A stretch of 64,000 nucleotides of DNA, taken from positions 1,426,001-1,490,000 of the forward strand of contig NZ_JAPEOR010000003.1 of assembly GCF_026341125.1 (NCBI RefSeq), in the 5' to 3' direction. This document shows positions 54,801 through 63,095 of the stretch, in pieces. The DNA comes from Streptomyces sp. NBC_01142. GTDB lineage: Bacteria > Actinomycetota > Actinomycetes > Streptomycetales > Streptomycetaceae. Below the pieces are notes generated by a model that saw only the letters and a program-made list of their open reading frames with translations, searched no databases and was not told where the DNA came from. How positions within the stretch are numbered: position 1 is the first letter of the stretch; every line of letters begins with the position of its first letter. Made by a program: the position numbers and the translations under genes.

Positions 54801-57309
54801 CCTCGGCAGACACCTTCGCCATGCGGACCAGCTGCCGAGCGGTGAGCTCCCGGCCTTGGTCTACCCGGCTCAAGGCGTTGGGGGATCTGACCGGGACCAG
54901 CCCGTCGGCCACCCCAGCCTCCAGCAGGAACGCCCGCCACTCCTCAGTCTCGCCCCGCTTGGCGAACTCCTCGGGCGCGGCGAGGAGGCGTCCGGCGATC
55001 GCCTTGAGGCTCTTCGACACGTCCTGCCCGGCGGCGACCACCGCCGCCAGGTCCTCACCGACGGACGTGCGGCCCCAGCCCCGGCCGAAGACGGCGCCGC
55101 TCGCCCTGATCAGCCGGCCGTCCGCCGACGGTACGTACAGGCCGAGCGTGGAGATCTCCGTCCCGCCCAGCGAACGCCGCGGCTGCCACAGCCGGAAGAC
55201 GAACCGCAGGGTCTGGAGCCGCAGTCGGAGATCGGTGCTCGCGCTGAGCGCCTGCCGTACATGGTCCAGCAGGCCCCTCGTGTCGTACGGCCGGACGAGC
55301 CCCTCCTGCTCGAGGAAGGCGCGGGCGGCCCGCCCGCGCGTACGCTCGCCGCGGTCCTTCCAGACCAGCCCCGGGTGTAGGGAGAACAACCGCTTGCCGA
55401 GCAGGGCGGGGACGGACGGGGCCTCGGTCTGGTTCGCCTCCGTACGCACCGGCTGGAAGAACGCCTCGCGGCGGGCACCCTGACCGCTCGGCTTGCCCTG
55501 TGCACGCGTGCTTGTGCCCGTACCCGCCCTGTCGAGGGGACGGTTGGTGTGCCGCAGTGTGCAGTCCTCCGCGAGCAGCAACTGCCTGCCGTGCAGGACG
55601 TGCCCGTCGTCTTCGAAGAGGGCGGCCAGGTCCTTGTAGAGCGCGCTCCACTGCTCGGGGGACTCACCGGGCCGGGGGAGGGGAAGGCCCCCGACGATCC
55701 GTTCCACGTACGCGGCGAGGATCTCCGGGCCCGGCTCCCACGGGCACGCGAGGGCCTTGCACAGAGTGGCCAGCCGTTTCAGCCGGTCGCCGCCGATCTC
55801 GGGGTCCGCCACCACGATCCCGGCCTCGTGCGCGCGGTGTGCCGTGAGAACGGTCAGGTCGAGGTTCGGCCACAGGACCGCGCCCCGGGGCGGGGCCCAG
55901 CTCGTCTCCGGCGGGGCGCCGTTCGCGGCGAGGACGGGCACGAGCGGTACGTCGGCGAGTTCGCTCCCGTGCACGCGCAGAGCCGCCGCGCGGAGCCGCC
56001 CCGCCGAGCCCTTCTCACTCTCCCAGCTCATCAGGTCCGCGGCCAGCTGCCGCATTGACGGCTCGGGCACGGTGCGCAGCGCCGCGGCGGCCGCCAGACA
56101 GGTCTCGGCGACCGCGTCGAGCAGCAGCACGTTGAGGGGGTTGTCGGAGGGAAGCCCGGTGCGGTCGAACTTGGTGAAGAACGGGGCGTTCACGTGTCCC
56201 GGGAACGGCGCGGCCTGGTCCTCGCCCATCGGCAGGAAGGTGTAGATCTGCCCGCGTCGCGGTCGGCGCGGGGCGGGCAGCGGGAGCGCGACCTCGACGA
56301 CGGCGGACCGCTTCCACTCCTGCCACGTGTCGTCGAGGAGCCCGGAACCCACGGCCTCGGCGAGGGTGCTGTTCAGCCGTTCCTTCTCCACGGTGCCCCG
56401 GGCTACGAGAAAGGTGCCGGACGGCCCCAGGTCCACGGTCGCGCAGGAGACGGGGAGTCTGTGCCCGGCGCCGTCCTGCGCAACCGCGAAGCGCTTCTCG
56501 GAGCGGGTCAGTTCGTGCCGCTCGTGCGCCTCGTGGCGGTCGTCCAACTCGCCTGCCTCGCCACCGGCGGCCCGTCGTTCCAGCGTCAGGCCAGCGAGCC
56601 GGTCGAGGAACAGCATCACGGGTACCTTCGCCTCCGCGAGCTCGCGCATCCGCAGCCGGACCTCGGCCCGGGCGGCCTCGCTCAGCAAGGGCAGCCGGAC
56701 GATGGTTACGTACCCCTGGGCGGCGAGCTGCCGACAGGTCGCGGGCACATCGTCCAGCGGCAGGGGCGCCTGGAGCGGTGGATACTTGGCGGCCACCTCG
56801 TGGGCGTTGTCCTCACCGGCGAGGAACTCCTCCACGTCGACCTTCTGCGCGAAGCGGAAGCAGTACCCGTCCAATTCCGGGCCGAGCGGGCTGTCGGGGT
56901 CTGCGCTGTAGATCTCGGGTGCCTCGCTGATCAGCAGGATGCTGCGGAACCCGACGCCCTTGTTCCCGATGCCCTCGCCGACTTCCTTCGAGCTCTGTGC
57001 GAGCTCGCAGACCCGCTCGACGTCCCGCCAGGTGAAGGGCGTGCCGCCGTTGGCGACGTACAACGTCCCCCACTCGCCCTCCGCCTCGTCCAGCAGGAGG
57101 TGGACCCGTCCGTCGCGGCGGTTCCTCGGATGCGCGTCGTAGCCGTTCTGCAGCAACTCGAAGAGCGAGCGGCCGGCGTACTCCCGTGCGCTCGTGTACG
57201 ACACGGCGTTCACCTGCCGTGCCATGCGCAGGACTTGCTCCGACCGAGCCCCCTCCAGCACGGACCGGCCGTGCTCCCGCAGCTGCTCGGCCCGGGCGTT
57301 CCTCGCCAT
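51883..57309 (-). CDS. Giant GHKL-ATPase / DUF3883 (NOV) protein, candidate defence gene
   Basis: 1808 residues from ATG 57309, with gagggga upstream. The N-terminus is a sacsin/HSP90-like GHKL ATPase: RSLFELLQNGYDAHPRNR (N box), YVANGGTPFTWRDVERVC, and EGIGNKGVGFRSILLIS (G2 box). The middle (about 300-1600) has no domain I can name. The last about 150 residues form a DUF3883/NOV nuclease-like domain (AIGYVGEWYAYQWL; GLGFDFRVGSGSRPYLYEVK with the D...E-x-K pattern of restriction-type nucleases). Similar ATPase-nuclease proteins are often found beside restriction or anti-phage genes. It stands alone, convergent with the GNAT-ASCH pair. It is probably cytoplasmic; defence is inferred. Confidence 0.8.
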   Translation of the reverse strand: MARNARAEQLREHGRSVLEGARSEQVLRMARQVNAVSYTSAREYAGRSLFELLQNGYDAHPRNRRDGRVHLLLDEAEGEWGTLYVANGGTPFTWRDVERVCELAQSSKEVGEGIGNKGVGFRSILLISEAPEIYSADPDSPLGPELDGYCFRFAQKVDVEEFLAGEDNAHEVAAKYPPLQAPLPLDDVPATCRQLAAQGYVTIVRLPLLSEAARAEVRLRMRELAEAKVPVMLFLDRLAGLTLERRAAGGEAGELDDRHEAHERHELTRSEKRFAVAQDGAGHRLPVSCATVDLGPSGTFLVARGTVEKERLNSTLAEAVGSGLLDDTWQEWKRSAVVEVALPLPAPRRPRRGQIYTFLPMGEDQAAPFPGHVNAPFFTKFDRTGLPSDNPLNVLLLDAVAETCLAAAAALRTVPEPSMRQLAADLMSWESEKGSAGRLRAAALRVHGSELADVPLVPVLAANGAPPETSWAPPRGAVLWPNLDLTVLTAHRAHEAGIVVADPEIGGDRLKRLATLCKALACPWEPGPEILAAYVERIVGGLPLPRPGESPEQWSALYKDLAALFEDDGHVLHGRQLLLAEDCTLRHTNRPLDRAGTGTSTRAQGKPSGQGARREAFFQPVRTEANQTEAPSVPALLGKRLFSLHPGLVWKDRGERTRGRAARAFLEQEGLVRPYDTRGLLDHVRQALSASTDLRLRLQTLRFVFRLWQPRRSLGGTEISTLGLYVPSADGRLIRASGAVFGRGWGRTSVGEDLAAVVAAGQDVSKSLKAIAGRLLAAPEEFAKRGETEEWRAFLLEAGVADGLVPVRSPNALSRVDQGRELTARQLVRMAKVSAEVQEQWEPYVRNWSGAYYPRTPYRGTPAWQLPGQDVVGRLDQEARLAYARLVLHGLASWNDTRFTSVWTSAGSQNSPDTEQVPTPLGAFVREQPWLPVRGRDRAVRFVRPADAWHCPPGLEEEPSYAPTVDHRLRHLLERGKAGDRLREMRLPTWDDPQDSDRLIAALGRLAAEGALGAEDRPAAQRANERAWRHLVRRPRPALPEGASLLAESEDRLISVPLSALDGGQSHGDGDATTVLYVSGERDGLTALLVREMARPLLTLPGVSAEAAELLAAEHPATVRHTDDLTFTVTVDGARVDHAAMGEPLVQQLPWLTLAVGVLCDHLARGPRASEAELSELTSLVRSVRLHRYRSWDIELDGRPVTLPGRLGGVLPLPDPKHPLVLSPAGEPGWPETTRIVVALAELLGRREFGDRLRLAAHQLASRHADLRDPGQEELADALEVTVHQVEETSRRIDGAIGVVLERCRPFLVHLLGTEAANSLFLPPPGDTREFQAHLEEYAAELPVPVPEFIARARAARSTDELRRDLGIGFAELNDTLRAMSPPLEPISHAAEHEEALRTYLDLRKKELVNRLRWAVLEDFDARRPMPDWPSVRALDWITAPEAWEYTVDTADTRSLEAHVEEQLALRLGRSVPLPRSGERLPAPDQVRGANLRTITGLAADLAVLVRAAGHPLPTALTGVEPAEEVTARLEAAGTLDFRPLSPTDVVGWLAALGQWPDGMAMATDPERHGLSEGDLDRVRNAAEHERRERERKRRSISVGGRDFDVHSGDFTALTRELDRVMQSGSAPGITAAGPLRFTDPRRQTGRTQASSHTRGRRYGGGTESGLTTAQREAIGYVGEWYAYQWLCACYPDRMDETGWVSGNRRKAFPGPSGDDGLGFDFRVGSGSRPYLYEVKATGGEGGRFELGESEVRAARQHAGNDRWRLLVVTHALTPHKMAIQMLPNPYGKRGRGRYREEGGALRFSYLL

Positions 57310-57584
57310 GGTTCTCCCCTCACCTCAGCGTGATGAGGACGCTATCCCGCAGCACTGACATCGGGGGCGCGAGGGACCACCGTGTGGAGCGCGGCTCGGA
57401 GCTGCGCTTGACGTTTTAATCCGCCGTCGAGCGTGGCTCGAATTTGTTCAGGGTTTTGCCCCTGTTCAAGGTGTGTCCGGGAGGCCGGGGCCTGATCCTG
57501 CGAGGAGAGGTCGGCGCGGCGCGTAAAGGCCAGACCGCGTAACGGGTTGAGCACGGGGTTCAACGGGACGCGTTCGCGGCGGTG
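57310..57584. other. Upstream of the giant ATPase gene
   Basis: About 270 bases with no gene. The part at 57410-57470 is AT-richer (gttttaatccgcc, gaatttgttcagggttttg) and could hold the promoter of the leftward giant gene. Confidence 0.4.
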
Positions 57585-57827
57585 ATGGCGTTCCGGACCG
57601 AGTTGTACTCCTGCCTGCTTTCGCGCGGCGATGCCCTGTCCGAGCTGTGCGACGCGTTGCTGTGCACGGACGGTCCGGTCCGCACGCTCGTGGACCGGCG
57701 TGGACACGTGCCCTCTACTCAGGGCTGAACCACGGCCGGATCGATGTCGCTCGGCTGTGTCGGGCGCTGGTCGGGATGCCGTTGCCCCGGGCAGCCGACG
57801 GCCGCCTGCCACACCTTCGGCCGGGGC
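57585..57827 (+). pseudogene. Transposase remnant interrupted by ISAzo13 copy 2
   Basis: From ATG 57585 the frame reads MAFRTELYSCLLSRGDALSE and LCDALLCTDGPVRTLV, the N-terminus of an IS701-like putative transposase family common in Streptomyces. The continuation (ALYSGLNHGRIDVARLCRAL) is in another frame, and the rest is lost at the ISAzo13 insertion. Confidence 0.6.
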
Positions 57828-57830
57828 CTA

Positions 57831-59532
57831 AGGGCTTGCAGGGAATCAAGGTGTTGCTTCCCGCCCTGAGGCTCGTTGGTGTGGTATGCGCATCCCGGAT
57901 GAGACTCGTGACCAACTCGCCGTGAAGTTCGCGGTGTTGCTCCCGCAGCTGGACGAGCGGCAGCGGCGGTTGTTGATGGCTGCGGAGGCCCGGGGCCTGG
58001 GGCACGGCGGTGTCCGGGCGGTGGCACAGGCCGCTGCGGTCAGCGAGACGACGGTCCGCAAGGGCGTGTTCGAGCTGGAGGCGGGTGAGGAGCCTCTGGG
58101 TCGGGTGCGGCGTCCCGGCGGGGGCCGCAAGCGGGTCGCGGATCTGAATCCAGGGCTGCGGCCGGCACTGTTGGCGCTGGTTGAGCCGGATGTGCGGGGT
58201 GACCCGATGTCGCCGCTGCGGTGGACGGTGAAGTCCACCCGCACGCTTGCGCGGGAGCTGACCCGAGCCGGGCACCGCGTCAGTGCCGACACCGTCGCCA
58301 ACCTGCTGCGGGAGGAGGGGCTCAGCCTGCAGGCCAATGCCAAGACAATCGAGGGCAGCCAGCACCCGGACCGGGATGCCCAGTTCCGCTATCTCAACGA
58401 GCAGGCCCGCGAGCACCGGGACGCCGGCCAGCCGGTCATCAGCGTGGATACCAAGAAGAAAGAGCTCGTCGGCGAGTTCAAGAACAACGGCCGCCAGTGG
58501 CGGCCGTCGGGTGAGCCGGTGCCGGTGAACGTGCATGACTTCGCCGACCCGCAGCTGGGCAAGGCCGTCCCCTACGGGATCTACGATCTGGCGGCGGACA
58601 CCGGCTGGGTCAACGTCGGCACCGATCACGACACCGCCGCGTTCGCGGTCGAGTCGATCCGCCGCTGGTGGCACGGCCAGGGCCGGGCTGCCTACCCGCA
58701 GGCGGCACGACTGCTGATCACCGCTGACGCGGGCGGCTCCAACGGCTACCGCACCCGAGCCTGGAAACTGCAACTGGCCCGGCTCGCTGCCGAAACGGGA
58801 CTGACCATCACCGTGTGTCATCTGCCGCCGGGCACATCGAAGTGGAACAAGATCGAGCACCGGCTGTTCTCGCACATCACCATGAACTGGCGGGGCCGCC
58901 CGCTGACCAGCCACGAAGTCATCGTCCAGTCCATCGCTGCGACCACCACCCGCACCGGGCTGCGCGTGAGTGCCGCACTCGACACCAACACCTATCCCAC
59001 CGGAGTCCGCATCGGTGACGCCCAGATGGCGGCACTGCCGCTGACCCGGCACGCATTCCATGGCGACTGGAACTATGCCCTGCACCCGCAGCCCTGCCCT
59101 GCCGTCCCGGTGGCCCGGGCTCCGCATGCGCCGGCCCCGCAGTGGGAGCAGGCCCTGCTGTCCGATCCCGCCCTGACCGGCATGTCCCGGCAACAACTGG
59201 ACGCCCTCACCAGGACTTTGACCCCCGACGGCGATGCCCGGCGCGGCCGTCCGCCCCGGCTCGCCTTCCCCGAACAGGTCCTGGCCACCGTGCTCCATCT
59301 GCGGGTCGCCCTGGCCGCGGAACCTCTCGCCGTACTATTCGGCAGCAGCCGCACCGCGATGCACCGCACCCTCCTGAAGAACAGGAGACTGCTCGAGGCA
59401 CACGGCATCGTCATCCCACCCGCGACGGCACCACCCGTCGTCCTCGCGGCCCTCCGAGCTCGGGTCCTCGCCCAAACCGGCGAGCCCAGCAACAAGATCA
59501 AGACGACGTGTTAATGATCTGCAAGCCCTTAG
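57831..59532 (+). mobile_element. ISAzo13-family insertion sequence, copy 2 (1702 bp)
   Basis: Same length and orientation as copy 1 at 175-1876. It is flanked by cta (57828-57830 and 59533-59535). The two copies are nearly identical, so homologous recombination between them is possible and would delete about 57.7 kb (one IS plus everything between). Confidence 0.92.
57886..59514 (+). CDS. ISAzo13-family transposase, copy 2
   Basis: 542 residues from ATG 57886, with the same MRIPDETRDQLAVKF start, ISVDTKKKELVGEF core and PGTSKWNKIEHRLFSH block as copy 1. It differs from copy 1 in a handful of bases and at least two residues (GEEPLG; ATAPPVV). Intact. Confidence 0.93.
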   Translation: MRIPDETRDQLAVKFAVLLPQLDERQRRLLMAAEARGLGHGGVRAVAQAAAVSETTVRKGVFELEAGEEPLGRVRRPGGGRKRVADLNPGLRPALLALVEPDVRGDPMSPLRWTVKSTRTLARELTRAGHRVSADTVANLLREEGLSLQANAKTIEGSQHPDRDAQFRYLNEQAREHRDAGQPVISVDTKKKELVGEFKNNGRQWRPSGEPVPVNVHDFADPQLGKAVPYGIYDLAADTGWVNVGTDHDTAAFAVESIRRWWHGQGRAAYPQAARLLITADAGGSNGYRTRAWKLQLARLAAETGLTITVCHLPPGTSKWNKIEHRLFSHITMNWRGRPLTSHEVIVQSIAATTTRTGLRVSAALDTNTYPTGVRIGDAQMAALPLTRHAFHGDWNYALHPQPCPAVPVARAPHAPAPQWEQALLSDPALTGMSRQQLDALTRTLTPDGDARRGRPPRLAFPEQVLATVLHLRVALAAEPLAVLFGSSRTAMHRTLLKNRRLLEAHGIVIPPATAPPVVLAALRARVLAQTGEPSNKIKTTC

Positions 59533-59577
59533 CTAGCCACGGAAAGCACATCTGCTGGCCTACCTGGGTGTGCCGGT

Positions 59578-59757
59578 TCAGCTTCGCCGTGCCGCGTCTG
59601 CTTTCCGCACCATCTTCGCCGCGTGGTCAGCCGAGTCGGCCAAATTCCGGAGTACGCGGGAGACCCGGCTGAGGAACTCCACAATCTCGTAGCCCAGGAC
59701 GATGCCGTAGGCGCCGTTGATACGTACATCGAGGCGCGCGTGCCCATCGGCGGTCTG
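59578..59757 (-). pseudogene. C-terminal fragment of an unknown protein
   Basis: The minus frame reads DGHARLDVRINGAYGIVLGY, then EIVEFLSRVSRVLRNLADSA and ends in a basic helix at 59578. It looks like real protein, but there is no start codon: a TGA lies just upstream (around 59760). The N-terminal part was probably lost by mutation or when ISAzo13 inserted. Confidence 0.4.
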
Positions 59758-60088
59758 TCACTCGATGTCGGCGTGGAATCCGTGATCTTAGCGCCTCTAC
59801 CGATATTTGCAGGCGCTTATTGTTACCGGTGCGTCAATTTTGTCAGCTACGGCTACTGCGGTCACCCATCAGTCAAATGGCGACGGAGAAGATCCCAACC
59901 GGAGGGGCGACCCATAAATAGAGAGCTTGTTCGACTAAGTCGCCTTCTTCCTGAAGCTAGCGTGACACCTGCTATGCTCCCGTGCTGCTTGTTCGAGAGG
60001 GTGTAGTGGGGCCTCGTGGGGAGCTAGGTGCCACTGACCTAATTCGGCACTGGCCTTCGCGCGAAGGAAGTTTCGTACCAGGGGGTAC
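59758..60088 (+). promoter_or_regulatory. AT-richer upstream region of gajAB
   Basis: This gap is noticeably less GC-rich than its neighbours (for example 59800-59850 and 59915-59985) and precedes the Gabija genes. A tatgct at 59973-59978, with ttcctg at 59948-59953, is a possible promoter, though the 19-base spacing is long. No gene seen here. Confidence 0.35.
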
Positions 60089-61699
60089 ATGCTTTCCAAG
60101 ATCGTCATTCGCAACTACCGAATATTCCGGGACTTTACTCTCGACTTCGACCCCAAGATGAACATTTTGGTGGGGGACAACGACGCGGGTAAGTCGACGA
60201 TTCTGGATGCTATCGAGCTCGGCCTGACCGGTAAGCTGCGCGGGCGCCCGCTTTACCAGGACCTGTCGCCGTATTTGTTCCACCAAGATGCCGTTGCTGA
60301 GTGGATCGCAGCGTTGGAGGTCGGGCGCCCGGTTGTGCCTCCTGAAATCATCATCGACCTCTTCCTGGAAGCGTCCTCCGAGACGGCTGGCCTCAAGGGG
60401 ACTAACAACCTCCTGAAGGTAGATGAACCTGGCGTCCGTATCCGAGTCGCTTTGAACTCGGACTACGAGGCGGAGTACAAGGAGTTCATCAAGCGGCCTG
60501 ACAAGGTCCGACTGATCCCCACTGAGTACTACAAGGTTGAATGGCTTTCATTTGACGGGAACGGGGTCACGTTCCGCAGTATCCCGGCTACCGCTTCCTT
60601 GATCGATGCTGCCACCATCCACCTGCAAAGCGGTGTCGACTACTACATGCGACACATCTTGAATGACTATCTGGACGCAGACGAGCGCGTGAAACTGGCG
60701 CGGGCGTACCGCAGTCTTCGGGAGACCTTCGCAGAAGATGCTTCGATCGCAAGGATCAATGGGGACCTGCGAGGCGCCCCGAACGACGTCAGTGACCGCG
60801 AGCTGACTCTGAACATCGACGTCTCGCAGAAGTCGAGCTGGGAAAGTGGCATTGTGCCGCACCTGGACGATCTTCCCTACCAGTTCGTCGGCAAGGGCGA
60901 GCAGAGCACACTCAAAATCCTGTTAGCCCTCAATAAGAAGGTCGATGACGCGCATATTGTGCTCGTCGAAGAGCCGGAGAACCACCTCTCGTTCCCGAAC
61001 CTGGGCAAGCTGATCCGCAAGATCAGCGATAAGTGCAAGGACCGTCAGGTCTTCATCACCACGCACAGCTCCTTCGTGCTGAACAAGCTCGGACTGGAGA
61101 AGCTCGTCCTGCTGTCCTCCTCCGCAGGCGTCCGCCTTGATCGCCTTCCAGCCGGCACGCAGGATTACTTCCGGAAGCTTTCGGGATACGACACCCTCCG
61201 TCTAGTACTAGCGAAGCGGTCGATCCTCGTCGAGGGCCCGTCGGATGAACTGGTCATCCAGCGAGCCCACATGGACACGCATGGCGGCAAGCTTCCAGCT
61301 GAGAGTGGCATCGACGTCATCAACGTCCGCGGGCTCTCCTTCAAGCGGTTCCTTGATATCGCGATGCTGCTGCCGCAGAACATCGTCGCCGTTGTTACGG
61401 ACAACGACGGGAACGACGTCCGGGATGTACAGCAGCAGTACAGCCGGTATACCGCTCAACCCAACATCAGTGTCCACGTCGGCGAGGACGCGACGTACAA
61501 GACCCTGGAGCCGCAGCTGTTCAAGGTGAACGGACTCACTGATCTGAACGCCGTCCTCGGACAGAGCCACAGGACTGACACCGCCCTGCTCGACTACATG
61601 AGCAAGCACAAGACTGACTGCGCGCTGGCTATCTTCGAGAGCGACCAGACCATCACGATGCCGTCGTACATCACGGAGGCCATCGATGCGGTCTCTTAA
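60089..61699 (+). CDS. gajA: Gabija nuclease GajA (OLD-type ATPase with Toprim domain)
   Basis: 536 residues from ATG 60089, with aggggg upstream. N-terminal ABC-type ATPase: Walker A GDNDAGKST (29-37), then a signature region near YQFVGKGEQSTLKILLAL, and HIVLVEEPENHLSFPN as Walker B near 290-305. A C-terminal Toprim nuclease domain has SILVEGPSDELVIQRA (Glu) and NIVAVVTDNDGNDVRD (DxD-like). GajA assembles with GajB and cuts DNA when nucleotides are depleted by phage replication. Codon 279 is TTA (60923-60925), a possible bldA control point. Overlaps gajB by 14 bases. Lower GC suggests transfer. Confidence 0.92.
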   Translation: MLSKIVIRNYRIFRDFTLDFDPKMNILVGDNDAGKSTILDAIELGLTGKLRGRPLYQDLSPYLFHQDAVAEWIAALEVGRPVVPPEIIIDLFLEASSETAGLKGTNNLLKVDEPGVRIRVALNSDYEAEYKEFIKRPDKVRLIPTEYYKVEWLSFDGNGVTFRSIPATASLIDAATIHLQSGVDYYMRHILNDYLDADERVKLARAYRSLRETFAEDASIARINGDLRGAPNDVSDRELTLNIDVSQKSSWESGIVPHLDDLPYQFVGKGEQSTLKILLALNKKVDDAHIVLVEEPENHLSFPNLGKLIRKISDKCKDRQVFITTHSSFVLNKLGLEKLVLLSSSAGVRLDRLPAGTQDYFRKLSGYDTLRLVLAKRSILVEGPSDELVIQRAHMDTHGGKLPAESGIDVINVRGLSFKRFLDIAMLLPQNIVAVVTDNDGNDVRDVQQQYSRYTAQPNISVHVGEDATYKTLEPQLFKVNGLTDLNAVLGQSHRTDTALLDYMSKHKTDCALAIFESDQTITMPSYITEAIDAVS

Positions 61700-62720
61700 C
61701 AACCAGGCCATCATCGCGGCGGCCGGCTCGCGCAAGACCCAGCACATTATCGACCGGGTCCTCGGTGACCCGACGAAGCGGGTCCTTGTGACGACCTACA
61801 CCAATGAGAACCTCAGCCAGATCGTGAACAGGCTGAGCGAAGGCACCGGCATCCTGCCGAGTCACGTCACGGTCATGGGCTGGTTCACCTTCCTGATGAA
61901 CCAGTGCGCTCGCCCTTACCAGAGTTGCGTCCTGGGCGAGACCGGCCTGATGTGTGGCCTTAACTTCCTGGGGCAGCGGGCCCGGTTCACCCGCAAGGAC
62001 AAGCCGAAGCAGTACTACCTCGATACCGCTGGCGCCGTGTATCGCAATGAGGTCGCGGCCTTGGCGCACGAGGCCAACGAGCGAAGTGGTGGCAGGGTCG
62101 TGGACCGCCTTACGGGGATGTACGACCACATCTACGTCGACGAAATCCAAGATATGGCAGGGTACGACCTCGATCTACTGGACGCTCTGATGAAGTCGCC
62201 TGTCGGTCTCACGATGGTGGGTGACCCCCGACAGGCGACGTTCGCGACCAATACCGCCGCGAGGAACAGGCGGTACCGGGGAAGCGCCATCGTCGACTGG
62301 TTCAACGAGCGCGCGGACGTCTGCGTCATCGACAGCCGTGTGGAGAGTTTCCGCTGCAACCAGGCAATCTGCGACTTCGCAGACGACCTTTACCCGAAGC
62401 TGCCCCGCACCATCTCGAAGAACGCGGAACTGACAGGGCATGACGGCATCTTCGACATCCGAGGGTCGGACGTGCCGGGGTACGTAGCGCAGTACTCGCC
62501 GGTCGTATTGCGGTGGGACCGGCGTACCAAGACGGGCGATCTTGAGGCGATAAACATGGGTGCCTCGAAGGGCAGCACCTACGACCGGGTGCTCATCTTC
62601 CCGACGAAGCCCATGATCACCTACTACAAGAACCGCGACTTCAACGTCCTCAATGAGCAGGCGAAGTTCTACGTCGCAGTGACACGGGCGAGGCATAGCG
62701 TGACCTTCGTGCTGCCGTGA
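61686..62720 (+). CDS. gajB: Gabija helicase GajB (UvrD-like)
   Basis: 344 residues from ATG 61686, overlapping gajA. A short UvrD/Rep-type SF1 helicase: P-loop region IIAAAGSRKTQHI, in which Arg replaces the usual second Gly; Walker B YVDEIQDMAGYDLDLL; motif III VGDPRQATFAT; motif IV-like ESFRCNQAICDFA; motif VI VAVTRARHSVTF. The size is short compared with full UvrD proteins, as expected for GajB. Together with gajA it forms the Gabija anti-phage system. Confidence 0.9.
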   Translation: MRSLNNQAIIAAAGSRKTQHIIDRVLGDPTKRVLVTTYTNENLSQIVNRLSEGTGILPSHVTVMGWFTFLMNQCARPYQSCVLGETGLMCGLNFLGQRARFTRKDKPKQYYLDTAGAVYRNEVAALAHEANERSGGRVVDRLTGMYDHIYVDEIQDMAGYDLDLLDALMKSPVGLTMVGDPRQATFATNTAARNRRYRGSAIVDWFNERADVCVIDSRVESFRCNQAICDFADDLYPKLPRTISKNAELTGHDGIFDIRGSDVPGYVAQYSPVVLRWDRRTKTGDLEAINMGASKGSTYDRVLIFPTKPMITYYKNRDFNVLNEQAKFYVAVTRARHSVTFVLP

Positions 62721-62837
62721 ATAGGCTGGGTCGATCAGATCTGATGCAGCTGACCTCGCCTGACGAGTACGGTCCCGCTATGAGATACCAGGCTGTAGAG
62801 GGTGTCCAGGCGGTTCCGTGACAGTCCCCGGCAGACC

Positions 62838-62999
62838 CATCATGTGGAGTGCCTCGCGATCTCTGAATCGGCAGCTAAGGGCTCCTGAAATGCGGTTTTG
62901 CTCGTGCGCATTATGTTCGGTGTGGGCGTTACGGGCGATATCTTGACGCTGAAATGGCGCTCGTGACGCTCATTTTAAGCTCGTTCTGATTGGACGTCA
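62838..62999 (-). repeat. Conserved small element, copy B, with a 23-residue ORF
   Basis: Homologous to 42045-42186. The minus-strand ORF runs 62911 to 62840, again exactly 24 codons (MRTSKTAFQEPLAADS then EIARHST). Compared with copy A, 14 of 23 residues are the same, and the start and stop positions are conserved. The upstream part carries tgacgct-type repeats (plus strand starts 62944, 62955, 62964) and an extra stretch of about 20 bases. It lies between gajB and an ISAs1-type element. Confidence 0.6.
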
Positions 63000-63095
63000 G
63001 GTGTTTGGTTGTGCTGGCCAGGCGCACTATTGCCTACATGAGTGTGGCCGGGCGTTGAGCAGGGTCATTGCATGATCGAGATCTGTCTGGGTTCG

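Noticed and set aside
48869..57309. Calling the GNAT-ASCH pair plus the giant ATPase a single known defence system
   Set aside because: The genes are convergent, separated by a terminator, and I know no named system with this composition. They are reported as separate candidates.
52367..57333. Several plus-strand frames opposite the giant ATPase gene
   Set aside because: Antisense shadows: the minus-strand frame has clear GHKL and DUF3883 motifs, the plus frames have none.
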